Assembly: GCA_003427395.1 (NCBI GenBank)
Contig: BFEA01000114.1
Coordinates: forward strand, 1,809,726-1,855,697
Reading direction: 5' to 3'
DNA length: 45,972 nucleotides
DNA from: Chara braunii
Taxonomy: Eukaryota > Streptophyta > Charophyceae > Charales > Characeae
Positions 8,495 through 18,826 of this stretch are shown here, piece by piece. Position numbers and translations under genes: made by a program. Positions within the stretch are counted from its first letter, which is position 1; the number at the start of each line of letters is the position of its first letter. The notes beneath the pieces are model-generated. The model saw only the letters and a list, made by a program, of their open reading frames with translations. It was not told where the DNA came from and did no database searches.

Positions 8495-9060
8495 ACTAAG
8501 AAAATTTCGACAGCGTTTCCCGTAGGAAAAATGTCTTTCCAAGATTTATAATAACTCAAATATGAGAAAAAAACAAACCCTAATTCTAGAAAGTCAAATT
8601 TTGTCTAACTCCCTGAATTAATAAAAATTTGGGCAGCACTTCCTTTAGAAAGGTAGAATTCCCAGATTTATACTAAGTCAGATATGAACTAAAAGCAAAA
8701 TTTAAGTTCAACTAAGACAAAATTTAACTAACTTCTCAGATTTGTAGAAATTTCAGCAGCGCTTCCTGTAGAGAAAGTGTTATTCCAAGATTTATACAAA
8801 GCTAAGTTCATAATATAAAGTGACTTTGACTTTTCAAGGTCTAATTTTGCCTAACTCTCTGAATTAGCAAAAATTTGGGCAGCACTCCCTTTTAAAAAGG
8901 AGGTGTTCCAAATTTTTACTAAGCCAAAAAGTCAGAAAAGGTAGACTCTGAAAAAGACAAAATTTGACTAACTCCTTGGTTTTGTAGAAATTTTGGCAGC
9001 GCTTCCCGTAGAGAAAGTGGCTTACCAAGATTTATACAAGGCCAAGTATAACAAAAGATC
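8495..9060. repeat. Tandem repeat, about 120-bp unit, five copies
   Basis: A motif of the form AAATTTgGGCAGCRCTTCC, followed by a CCAAGATTTATAC-type block, recurs at about 8501, 8624, 8748, 8871 and 8987, giving steps of 118-123 bases. Units alternate between a 'GGCAGCACTTCC' and a 'GTAGAGAAAGTG' type, so a dimeric period near 244 is possible. No coding signal. Confidence 0.75.
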
Positions 9061-9248
9061 CTAGAAAATGCAGAAATTGACCTAATACCTATCAAACTGA
9101 ATATCAGACTAAGTAGCAGCCTCACTCAGTCACATGCAGCCCAAACCACAAAGGTAAGTACTCTCATCATTCCCAAGTCAATCAGGACAAACAATAGTTC
9201 ATAACCTCTCAATGATTTAGCCCTTTATACCCAGCTTACATAAGGCAT

Positions 9249-9914
9249 AAAGCTAGACCACCCAAACTTATGGAACATGTTTAGCTTAGCCATGAAGTAT
9301 ACACAAACACAGGGCACAACAACTTTTCTCTTCTTTGGGCATGTGAATAGGCCACCCTACCCGCCCTGAACTGTTTAAATATCCAAAATTATATAATTGT
9401 CTGCACTTAGTTTTTTGAGGTAGCATATAACTGAGTCGATCATCTTCAGCTCAAGACTCAATCTACCCCTTCGTACCACAAGTTTATTCTTAGTTAGTAC
9501 TCCCTTCAGTTGGTGATAAGCTATAGTCAGACCACCCAAACTTATGAAACCCTGTCTGACTAGCCTATTCATAGATAATATAATAATAAAGTATAGCCAA
9601 ATTATAACCTTCTGCTTCCAGCATGTGCGAGGCGTTGGACCAAGACCACCCAAACTTATGGAACATGCCTTGGTCATCAGCCTGGTTTATTTCTCTCAAA
9701 GCCAAGGCAAAAAGAAATCGACAACCCAAAGTAAACAAGACCGCCAGACTACCCAAACTTATGGATTTGACTGACTCCTGAAAAATCAACCGCAAGCAAC
9801 CCTCACAAGTCAGAGCAACCAGACCACCCAAACTTATGGGACATGTCTGGTTCTCCAGGCAATTCAAAATAAACATAGCACTGGGTTTTCCCAAACTTAT
9901 GAAACCGGTCCAGC
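9249..9914. repeat. Six hairpins sharing the loop core CCCAAACTTATG
   Basis: The 12-mer CCCAAACTTATG occurs at 9261, 9535, 9649, 9752, 9827 and 9890, usually as ACCACCCAAACTTATGGAAC. Four copies are flanked by perfectly complementary arms that differ from copy to copy: AAGCTA/TAGCTT (9250/9282), TAGTCAGAC/GTCTGACTA (9524/9554), GACCAAG/CTTGGTC (9638/9669) and AACCAGAC/GTCTGGTT (9817/9845). The copies at 9752 and 9890 keep only three or four arm pairs. Spacing is irregular (62-275 bases) and the sequence between copies is unrelated. Confidence 0.8.
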
Positions 9915-9960
9915 CTTTGGTTGACCCAATCAAACACATGCAATACAACCTTTTTCCCAC

Positions 9961-10600
9961 CCTTCCCCCAGATGCAACCCTACAATCTACTTTCAGTCAA
10001 ACAATGAAACTGAAACTGACATTGTACATGCGTTCTTTTACTTAGTCTGGTTATGTCTTGAAGAGAAAACAAAAATCATAGGGACAGGCGTGCATACGTC
10101 AATCAAGCTATAGGGGGAATAGGCAAACACGGGTATAGTGGGTTATACAGATAGAGATAGTTTACCTGATGGTTTCCTGCCTCCTCAACCTCGCCTAGGT
10201 TCCGGCAGAGCTCCCGCAATCGGTGGGCTGACTCCCCACAGAGTTTTGTTGCGGTCCTACGGGTTGCAATCCCGCCGGCCGCCTTCCTCTCAGAACTGGA
10301 TTAGACTTAGAGTAAGAAGGATAGAGAGAGAGGTTTCAGACCCTCGAGATACAAGAGAGGGACAAACTCAAGTCTTAGGAGAGGGCCTTGTTACCTTCAC
10401 GCGTCTGAGGGCCCCGCAATGGTGGCCAAACAGTAGCAGTTTGGTCCACTCTAAGTTAAACTGCCGAAATCAATCATCTGGCGGCTTCCCGATCTGCAGC
10501 ACTAACCCCCCCCCGCTTGCAGAATCTGATCCATCCTCTGAGTCCCCACATCCCTCCTTAGCCCAATTGCCGCTACACAGTAGCCTATAACAGTCCGCAA
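9961..10600. other. No gene seen; repeat-derived sequence
   Basis: A 150-codon open stretch (10138-10590, plus) is Pro/Ser/Arg-rich and not recognisable. TCCGGCAGAGCTCCCGCAAT (about 10201) reappears inverted near 40270, so part of this region belongs to a dispersed family. GGGTTGCAATCCC (about 10263) resembles a worn B box. Confidence 0.4.
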
Positions 10601-10605
10601 TCAGC

Positions 10606-10735
10606 TAGCACAATATGCAGCAGTGTGCCGCAGCCAGCAGCAGTATACATCAGTGTGCAGCAGCCAACAACAGTATACAGCAGTGCGCAACAACTAACAA
10701 CAATATGCAACAGTGCGCAACAGCCAGCTACCTGC
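10606..10735. repeat. CAG/CAA-rich minisatellite, about 30-bp unit
   Basis: Units of the form CAGTATACAGCAGTGCGCAA, plus a CAGCCAACAA-type end, repeat three to four times with drift. In the plus frame they read as Gln/Ala/Thr-rich peptide, but there is no surrounding gene. Confidence 0.65.
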
Positions 10736-11048
10736 AGAGAGCACAACTACTGTCGTAGCAAGAACGCAACCAAAGCAACCGGCGGAGCGCACAGCAACGC
10801 GGCAGCAAACCAGCCGCAGCAGCCCGCTTTGTCAAGTGACTAGCTCAAACGAAATCATCGTAAGGTGCTGCACAGGCAGCTATGTCTGAGAGTACCCAGC
10901 TACATGTCATCCGCAGGCTGCAGACCAGTCCCCAACAGAAACCGCGAGCACCGGTAGTTCGAATTCTGGTTTCTGAGTATGGCCAATTCCTGCTACCAGT
11001 CGAGGTAGGCCCCCCCTTAGTTCCCGCTGCCTCTTCCGCTGTATCCCT

Positions 11049-11053
<5 letters not shown>

Positions 11054-11102
<49 letters not shown>
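11054..11102. repeat. (CT)n microsatellite
   Basis: Uninterrupted CT dinucleotides, about 24 units. Confidence 0.95.
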
Positions 11103-11105
<3 letters not shown>

Positions 11106-11540
11106 CATGGCGCGTGTATGCACGTATGCTCCGTAGGTCCCGCTCATTTGGACAGGGTTGATTGCCGTTTTGCGATGCGTGCCTGTCAACCCGCAACTTC
11201 AAAGCTTGCCACGACCACGCATTCAAGCTCCCTGCAACGAATCGAGATGCATCCTCCCTCCAAACATAGCCAGGTGCATCCGAGGATCGACTTGGGTTGT
11301 GCAGGTGAGCTCTCCCCCGTGGACCGGTGCGACGGGTGGCACACCGTTCTCAGGGAAATCTCCAACACGCGGCTGTCCTCCCACTACCTCCAGTCGATGG
11401 GCGAATCGAATGAATGTTCCGCTAAGACCCGGACAGATACATTCTATTTTTCAACTTTTCTTTCCCAGGCGCAACTGAAAACCTCCTTACCGCCAAAACT
11501 ACGCCCTCAACGTCAAATCCGACCCTACCATCTGATTCGT
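11103..11540. other. No gene seen
   Basis: A long open frame crosses 11103-11684, but its translation has no recognisable domain and it passes through the hairpin repeats downstream, so I do not call it a gene. Confidence 0.4.
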
Positions 11541-12140
11541 CATGGCCCTAAACCCCGAAATCGAGCCCTCCCTTGCCCGATTCCACCCACAGTCGAACAA
11601 ACTATGTCACTTTCCCTCTTCTTCGTCCCTCCGCCATTGCCACATCCGCGCACGACTTTCTCTTTCCATCACCTATCTTACTAACCTTCTACTAATCTGA
11701 CTCCACCCACCAACTCGCCCGCCCTAAGAACCCAGGATTCGGCTACCGGTTTGCCGAAATCTGCCACCAATCAGGACCGTTATGCACTTTCCGCCCGTCG
11801 TCTTCTCTTCTCCCTCGTTCCTCCATAGCTCTGCACGGTGCTTTTTTCACTACCGTCCTATTCTACTAACTCTCATGCTTGTCTAACATTCTCAACGAAT
11901 TCGCAATGTTCAAAAACCCCGACTTACTGTCTTTTCTCACCTAAATCCATCAAGGATCGAGTGAAATCTCGATCCTTCTCCCTCATCATCTCTTTCCGCC
12001 ATAACTCCGCGCAGCCTCTTTCCTACTAACTTCTCTATCCGCTAACTATCACCTAAAACTAACCTCATAGTCGAGGTTGCCCGCCCCTAAAACCCCTAGG
12101 CAGCACTTTCCCCTACCCGATTCTATCAGGAATCGGGTAT
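11541..12140. repeat. Diverged repeat series carrying stem-varying hairpins
   Basis: Short palindromes recur about every 165-215 bases in similar C/T-rich surroundings: a weak AATCG/CGATT pair (about 11560), GATTCGGC/GCCGAAATC (about 11733), AAGGATCGAG/CTCGATCCTT with loop TGAAAT (about 11953) and TACCCGATTC/GAATCGGGTA with loop TATCAG (about 12114). Blocks such as CTTTCCGCC and TACTAAC recur between them, so these look like diverged copies of one unit whose stem changed on both sides together. Confidence 0.5.
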
Positions 12141-12264
12141 GGTAGCGTTCTTCCTTTCCGCCATGCCCGCTCCTCTCATCTCCGTCTTCGAAAGCACCCG
12201 GCGCGGATTTGCGCCAGGTTCATTTCGACTCTGCTGCGTGGCCCCCCCGTCGTTGCTCCTTTGT

Positions 12265-12640
12265 TGCTCGGCGCCTTAGCGCAGCGGTCTACCTGACAGC
12301 GCAAGCCAGTCGGAGGGAAGCTTCGGAGGGGACCGACTCTCTCCCATTCGATCACCCGTTCGACCATATGCCTAAGCCCGACGACGACCGGCTTGGCAGT
12401 ACCGGCCACAACTCTGCCACAGCCTGTTTCATTTCCGCACAAACCCTGCCCGAGATCACGTCCGGGTTCATTCCCCGTTTCTTCTCCCCCTCCTGCTCTC
12501 TGATTGCTTCGCCCCTCTGCTCCCTCGTTGCTCAGCGCCTTAGCTCAGCGGTCTACCCGACAGCGCAAGCCAGCCTGAGGGGAGCTTCGGAGGGGACCGG
12601 CCACTAGTTGGTTCGATTAGTCTTTCGCCCCTATACCCGA
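12265..12640 (+). repeat. Two tandem tRNA-like SINE copies
   Basis: GCGCCTTAGC(G/T)CAGCGGTCTACC begins at about 12270 and again at about 12536, followed in both by GACAGCGCAAGCCAG and GGAGCTTCGGAGGGGACC-type blocks. The A box (TTAGCTCAGCGG) is excellent. B-box candidates are GTTCGACC (12358) and GGTTCGATTAG (12611). The spacing of about 266 bases suggests a tandem or dimeric tRNA-derived SINE. Confidence 0.6.
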
Positions 12641-13557
12641 GTCCGACCAGTGATTGTTCGGCAGTGCTGCCATTCTCCCACTGTGCCCTGGCCCCTCTCT
12701 GCCCTGGCATGCCCTGTCTGATGCGTGATTCGCACGGTACTGTTGGGGGTCGCTGCCCTGAAACTCCTGGCCCACTAAGCCAGGCCTATTCCACTATCTC
12801 GCGGCTCCCCGCGCCTACCTTGGTGGTAATAACGATAATTTAAATGAACACTTTGAACGCTGAAGTGGGGACAGGTTCCGTAGGCACGACCACTGCAACC
12901 GGTATTGCTGCGGGTCTCCCAACTATGCCCTCGGCCACCTGTACCCAGGCGCAGTCCCGTCTGTAGGATCCTAATGGGCATGCTCACACTCAAACTTCTC
13001 ACAGCGGATCATGGTCCGTGGTTAATGCACCCGTGGCAACCCTCGCCACCCTCGGCTTTTCCTCGCCGTTCTAGCACTCCCACGTCGTTGCAGCTCGGTT
13101 TCGATCCCTGAATCTCTTTAACGAAAGTCTGACGCCGTAACCGCCAGCGCCAAGGTCAAGGCTCGGTCTAATATTGATGGACACAAAAATAAGCAAACAC
13201 TGCGCTACGAGCGGACCTACCGAAACGTTTCATGCCCACACGTCGGCCTACCAGCCGAATCCCCGACCGCCAACCTTCCGCGCCTACCACGCGACTATAC
13301 CGAACCATGCTGTCGTCGACGTCACGCCATCTGTACGTAAGCGCAAGTCACAGATAAGCACACCAATTAAAGGACAAAAATCTTTTTAATCATAGTTTAA
13401 TCATAAAAATAAAAAATCTGGTCGGCAACTACATTGACTTTCACAATCATAAAAAAAAAATAGAAGATCACGCGCGCCTCAAACCCGCACGCCCACACAC
13501 TCTTTATCCTAGTCAACCATCCAGTCAACTTAACTTACAGACACTGCCGCGAATCGC
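12641..13557. other. No gene seen
   Basis: Unremarkable mixed-composition sequence. A B-box-like GGTTTCGATCCC lies at about 13097. A 71-codon open stretch (13174-13389) before the methyltransferase fragment has no recognisable content. Confidence 0.4.
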
Positions 13558-15264
13558 ATGGCATGCTTAAAACTTCAAACCAAAACTATTCCTGTCGTCT
13601 ACAAAAACCCGGGCGGATACCCTTGTAAGGGTATTCGCACCGACAGCGGAGCAAAAATTTCCTTTGCACAGAAAAAAGCAAGTCCTGGAGAAATACATCG
13701 GCAGTTTCGAGAAGCGTGGGAACACACCTACTGCTTTGAGGGATTGTATCGAGCGAGCAAAAGATTGGAGAAAGAAAGAGGAAAGATTAATGGTTTGAGA
13801 GGCATAAAGAGCTAGTCTTCAGGCATTTCGATTGCAGCCTTTGCCGAAACCTTTCACTGATTGGACGGAGGTGAAACACGGTGGGAATGCGGCGGAAGTC
13901 AAGGTGATTTGGGGCGACATGAGACATCTGTCCCAACTGCAGAAGAAAAAGTTTCTCATTTCCCAAGCTATTTTTTATTTTCCTTATGGGTTTGCCCATA
14001 AAGGCCATGCACATGATACGGAGCGGTTTGCGGAGAGCGACGTTGTCTAGACGCTGCAAAATGTCAAGGACGTTTCCAGTGCTGCGGTGTGTACAGTCGC
14101 CAACTTTTGTTCCGTGGACATGCTTCCATCCATTCGATTTGTGTTTGCACAGATCTGCAATGTCGGGCAATAACTGCCGACTTGGTGCAAACCTAATGTC
14201 ACGAATCTCGACTGTCCTCAACTAGTCAGCGCGACAAAGTTCTGTGTCTTGGGCTATTACAGTGACACCGGGGAGCGCGAGATGGACCATTACAATTTTG
14301 TTCTCACCGACCCATGTCACAATTTTCAGCTCTTTAACACGGTCACAAATAAATACGTTTACCCCAACGATCTCGGAGTGTTGTACCCATATCAGAAGCC
14401 CTACGCGTTGTACGCGTGGTTGGTGAACAAGTTTTCACATGTTGGCGCCTTCGTTTTGGACGGATTTTCTAGATCAGGTACAGGTGCGATTGCCTGTGTC
14501 AAAACAAACAAGAATTACCTTGTGGTAGAAATTGATAAAAGATGTGCAAAGGGGATTGGCATGAGGCTGCTCACCGACATCGGCGCCACGCTTGACAGAG
14601 AAACACAAAAGGAGACAAAGAAAAAGTCAAAGGGGACCCAACCCGACTGGACAATGAGGCGTCAAGAGATCAAGGGTTAGGGGAGGATGAGAAGCGCGTT
14701 GAAGAAGGGACGGGTTAGGAGGTTTCCATGTCGGAGGGTCTTGGACATGTCACGCCTGCAGGAGAGAGCAGCAGGGTCGAAAATGTAGCTATAGTTGCTG
14801 AGCATCAGAGAGCCAAGGACGTGAGGCCTGCAGCGAAGCAGCAGATGACCGGTGTAGTAGACGTGACACATGTCGGTTACACCATGTTGGCATCCGCTGC
14901 CAAAGAATTGCCTAAAGGTGCCTCTGTTTTACCATCCGCGGCCACTGGAAAAGGACAGGTAGGCATGCCAGTGGAGGCAGCAAAAAAGTGAAGGTTGGCG
15001 AAGTTGGACAGTCCACACGAGGAAGGCAAGTTGTCTCATCGTCGAGCTGCAACTCTCGAGACTGACAAGATCTTGCAGGCGTCGGGCCAGACTAGCAATC
15101 CTGAGAAGGGTGAAGTGGCGCACAGCCCAGAGTCTAGCAGAGCCACTGCCGCCGGGAAGAAAGGTCGCAAGCGAAAGGTTGGTGGGGAGGAGGTCATGAA
15201 CTCCCACGCAGATGTCGTGGTCGGTCTTCGCCCAACTGGTCGAACAACACGCGCAGTGAAATAA
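13558..15264 (+). pseudogene. Decayed DNA methyltransferase-like gene (N6_N4-type, beta order)
   Basis: One gene appears in three phases. Codons 13558-13815 encode a basic segment ending GLRGIKS. A one-base shift leads into 13830-14680, which reads QAIFYFPYGFAHK (in the position of the catalytic DPPY loop) and later VLDGFSRSGTGAIACVKTNK and LVVEIDKRC, which match the FxGxG S-adenosylmethionine loop and following acidic strand of N6-adenine/N4-cytosine methyltransferases. Motif order (catalytic loop before FxGxG) is that of the beta class, like CcrM. Stops at 14048 (TAG) and 14171 (TAA), a shift near 14690-14728 and a TGA at 14989 kill it. The tail (14728-15264) is low-complexity and ends with a basic GRKRKVG cluster. 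FPYG in place of DPPY suggests the catalytic site is degenerate too. The source could be a transposon or a bacterial-derived gene family. Confidence 0.58.
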
Positions 15265-15805
15265 TTGTCGCGCACTTGTGACCACGTGGAAAGAACCATA
15301 TAGGGCTATATTGTCAATGCCTTTGATCTTTCGTTTGCCTCCCAACAATCTCAGTCCCAAATCACCTGCCGAGCGATGATTAGTAAAGGACGAGGAGCAA
15401 CCAATGTTGATGTCGAATGATGATTGTCTTGGTACAATCCGACCAGTAAGCCGATGTAGGATCGACATCGATCCATGTAGCAAGGATAGCGCCCCTCCGA
15501 GGTTTTCTTCGAGAAGAGAAACCAGGTTTCATCAATCGACAAGTCTCCTAATCATATCGCTAGTAGAGTTGGAGGGAAGTAGGTTTTAACTGCCTGGTGT
15601 GCAAACGTGGCCTCAAAGTGGTGGTACATAATTGTCGTGCACTTTCAACCACGCGAAAGAATATAAGGCTATATTGTCAGAAACGGTTATAGCCCTATAC
15701 GATTCTTCCATTTCCTTTTTGAAGATCTTCTTATACCTGTGCTAGCCAGACTGTGCAAATGTTACTCCTTTTTGAAGGGTTATAGCCCTATACGGTTCTT
15801 CCATT
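15260..15805. repeat. Inverted repeats around a TATAGGGCTATA motif
   Basis: AATTGTCGCGCACTT...GGGCTATATTGTCA (15262-15316) recurs at 15629-15678. Immediately after the second copy, and again at 15777-15802, lies the inverted form TTATAGCCCTATACG(A/G)TTCTTCC. 15655-15708 can fold into one long hairpin. This resembles termini of a small non-autonomous element. Confidence 0.5.
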
Positions 15806-17190
15806 TCCTCTAGGGCTTTCAACGACCCGGAAAGAAATCCGTAGTAGGCAAGCTCGGCAAAACCTTCTACAAGCCAAGGTTCTAATGGAGAATTTTCAGA
15901 AAAGGGTCTTGGCTCAGGGGTGTAGGGTTTAAGTGGGGCTATCTAAAAACATGGGTAGTGCAGTCTTCATAGTTCGGAAAGGTATAATAGATTGGCTAGG
16001 GTTTAGGGTGTAGGAACGAGAAGTCTCTTCACTATTAGCATCGGGGCCTCAAGGACCCTTTCAAGGCGTAAACATTGGGTAAGGCTCCTAGGTCAGGTCA
16101 TTAGGTAAGGGTGGGCGCCCCTTTCGGCCTTTAATAAGGTATGTCATTTTGGAAAAAACAAAAGATAAACGCATCATTGGTAAGCAGTTTCTTTCGTTTA
16201 TTGCTTTTTGGTCCTTTGTTTTCCGAGTTTTGTCTTTCTACAGAAATAGCATGTAACCTGGTTGAAAAAGGGACACTGGACCCGGTTTCCAATTGGAGCC
16301 TAATCTGGGTAATGACCCCACTCATCCGGGTTGAGATGTGGAGGGATTCTAAACCTCCTTTTGCGCTTTTTATAATGAAGCATGTTATTTGTTTAAAAAA
16401 AAAAAAAAAAAAGGAAAGGATAGAGTAACAGCTCTCAAGGTGTAAGCAAAATGTAATGCAAATCACGACAGTTAAAACTAGCAGGGAAGCAAGGCGTATT
16501 TTGATGAGAGAAAGAAAAAAGTAAAGTATCATATCGTGCCAAATATTTATGAAAGTAGCAGTGGTTCTGGGTAGATGCAGTTGTGGAAGCAATTATTTGA
16601 GCACCCTTCCCTCGCATTTTTTTTTTTTTTTTTTTTAACATATCACTCAATTCATTAACAATCAATCTTTGAAGCGGGGTCAGGGACCTCACAATTCAAC
16701 CTGGAGTTATCCCGGCAGCGTCAGTGGCTTAGCTTATCCAAATCAACCTTAGCAATCAACATACTTCCAAGCATTCATGCAACATTTCACTAAAAATATA
16801 AGGAATCATTTTAGGATTCCATTTATGTGATTGATGTCCGAAATGAACTCCTTCTTCCAACATTTCTTCTAAGTTTATTTTTGAGTTTCAATAAAAACTA
16901 ACCTATCCGACAACCCGGACTGAAACCCACCCAAAACAAACGACTAGAACAATCAATTCCTTGAAATAGTGACACTCTACCACCCTCTGCCCCTGTGTGA
17001 CCTCCAGCAGTCGAGCTACCAAATGGGCCCTGAACCGAATGTCCTGGTTCGAGGAGAAACCTACTGTTTCTCGATTCAGCTGCAGAATGCAAGTTTCGCT
17101 TTCGGTGTAAGGTGGGTCAGTCGGCCTCATAGAGCCCAGGTTTTTAAGAACCAGGACGGGCCTCTGACCCGATTTCCTTGCAATACTTGA
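15806..17190. other. No gene seen; A/T tracts and possible LINE 3' part
   Basis: Contains an A tract at 16396-16413 and a T tract at 16618-16637. On the minus strand 16900-17130 is open but unrecognised, and as it lies downstream of the LINE zinc finger it may be the LINE's C-terminus or 3' UTR. A TTTAGGG-like GGGTTTAGGGTG is at about 16000. Confidence 0.4.
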
Positions 17191-17419
17191 CGAGCCTGGT
17201 CAGCCCTGATCGCGGTAGCCAGCATGGTCATAAATATGGCCTCTTCATGTACGTCTGATAGACTTTCTTTCTAGAACCTTAAACTATTTCGATCAGACAA
17301 GATGATTCACGATATGATTGTCGTCCCACTTGTGCAATGTCGCCCCATCCCTCCGAAGTCTTGGTCCCTTCTGATACTGTACCCAACAACACCCAACGCT
17401 TCCCTACAATTGTGGGTTG

Positions 17420-17930
17420 ATTAGCGAACCGATGCCAATGCATTTCCCATCACCTCCACCATTTCGTCAATTTGGGACAACTCCACCAAAGGTGGTCTAA
17501 GGTCTCATCTTGTACTTGGCAACGATCACACATATTGACGACCTCCATTCCCTTCTCTGTCAACCATGTGGCTGTAGGTCCCAAATGTGTTTGCAGCCAC
17601 AGTAAAGAGGCTATTTTTTTAGAGGGAATGTCCTTTAATTGTGACTACAGGCTGGTTAGTTCTTTATCTGAAGGAGCAACTACTTCAGGAAAAATTTTGT
17701 CCCACTGTTGCACAATCCTGTCCACGTCAACCGTCCGAATATGTTTATCCTTTGGATGATCTTAGAGTTCAAATTTTCCAACCCTGCAATCAACTTCCCT
17801 TCAACCAGCCATCCCCAGACTGCCGGGTCGATTCTCAAGTTTCTCAATAAGACCCCATTTGTGACTAAATGAGGGACCATGGGAAGGTCTGCGTGTGAAG
17901 GCCCTCTGTGCCCAAACTTGCAGTTCATGG
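17420..17930 (-). pseudogene. LINE reverse transcriptase C-terminal zinc finger remnant
   Basis: On the minus strand, 17928-17690 encodes NGVLLRNLRIDPAVWGWLVE and onward; a frameshift near 17690 and a TAG near 17642 follow. Then SLLWLQTHLGPTATWL leads into CDRCQVQDETLDHLWWSCP (about 17475-17530), a Cx2C...Hx4C finger with the WW pair, typical of the zf-RVT domain at the end of plant L1-type LINE and related RTs. A TGA follows WWR. Only the C-terminal finger survives, with no RT palm visible. It would have been part of a retrotransposon polyprotein acting in target-primed insertion. Confidence 0.62.
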
Positions 17931-18786
17931 GTTTTCCAAGTTCCTTCGTTTCAACTTTGCAGCACGTTCTTTCTTATTTTGTTCACCGTGGTCCTCTGTG
18001 CCCAAACTTCTTCTTTTCCCGGACCCTTTCCCAGACCCCCGAATGTTTCGGGTGAGGTAGTGGTTGTTTAGCCACCACTACATCCTGTTTCTGTCGACCT
18101 TGAATATTACTGCGCACAGAATGCATTGAGCCTGGGTCCCAGTTTGTTGTATTTACTGGTACCGTTTGGAAAAAGAAAAGAGAAAAGGATATCAACCTTG
18201 CATCAGCGAAACGAAAACAAAAAAAATGAGCACCTGGACGTCAGATCACGTCGATACAGAAAGTTTAGTCACTGTGCGAGTGTGGCCGTTATGATAAACT
18301 GAAGGTGGCCCATAGAGTGAGGGTGCTTTTTGTGATAGAGTATCAACAGTTCTCGTTTGGCCACCACCTCCTCTACGTCTATCCCCGACATATTTCCTGG
18401 CGTTACTGTTTTTCTTATATTTTCCTGTTCGTTTTTCATGCGGGTCGACGAACCCCAAGAATTATCTAGGACCCCTTATTTTTTTGGAATAGGATTTTTG
18501 TCCGTTTTTCCCAAAGCTCAAAAAGGTAGTGGTGGTTAAAAAAAGAAAAAATTGAATTCATTGCGCCGTACCAAGTGCGATCGAACTTGTTCCTTTCTGA
18601 AACGACTCACGAAGAGGTCGGCCTTGTTCACGTTTGTTCAGGTCGGAGTACAATTGCAATCACATGCATTCTAGGAAATAGGGCCAAAGCGTTTACTTGG
18701 GATTGTGTTGTATTCGGGGGAACGCTTGAAGTGCATTTTCAAACACTTGTTTCACTGACACATACTTGCTACACAGTTTTTTTTAT
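17931..18786. other. No gene seen
   Basis: GTCCTCTGTGCCCAAACTT occurs near 17895 and again near 17990, a short direct repeat. A TAGTGGTTG...GCCACCACTA hairpin lies at 18057-18085. Open frames are short and unrecognised. Confidence 0.4.
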
Positions 18787-18826
18787 GTATAAATTCGGGG
18801 GTACAACCTATCAATTTGGGGGTAGT

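Noticed and set aside
11103-11684. 193-codon plus-strand frame
   Set aside because: No domain, and it runs through non-coding hairpin repeats.
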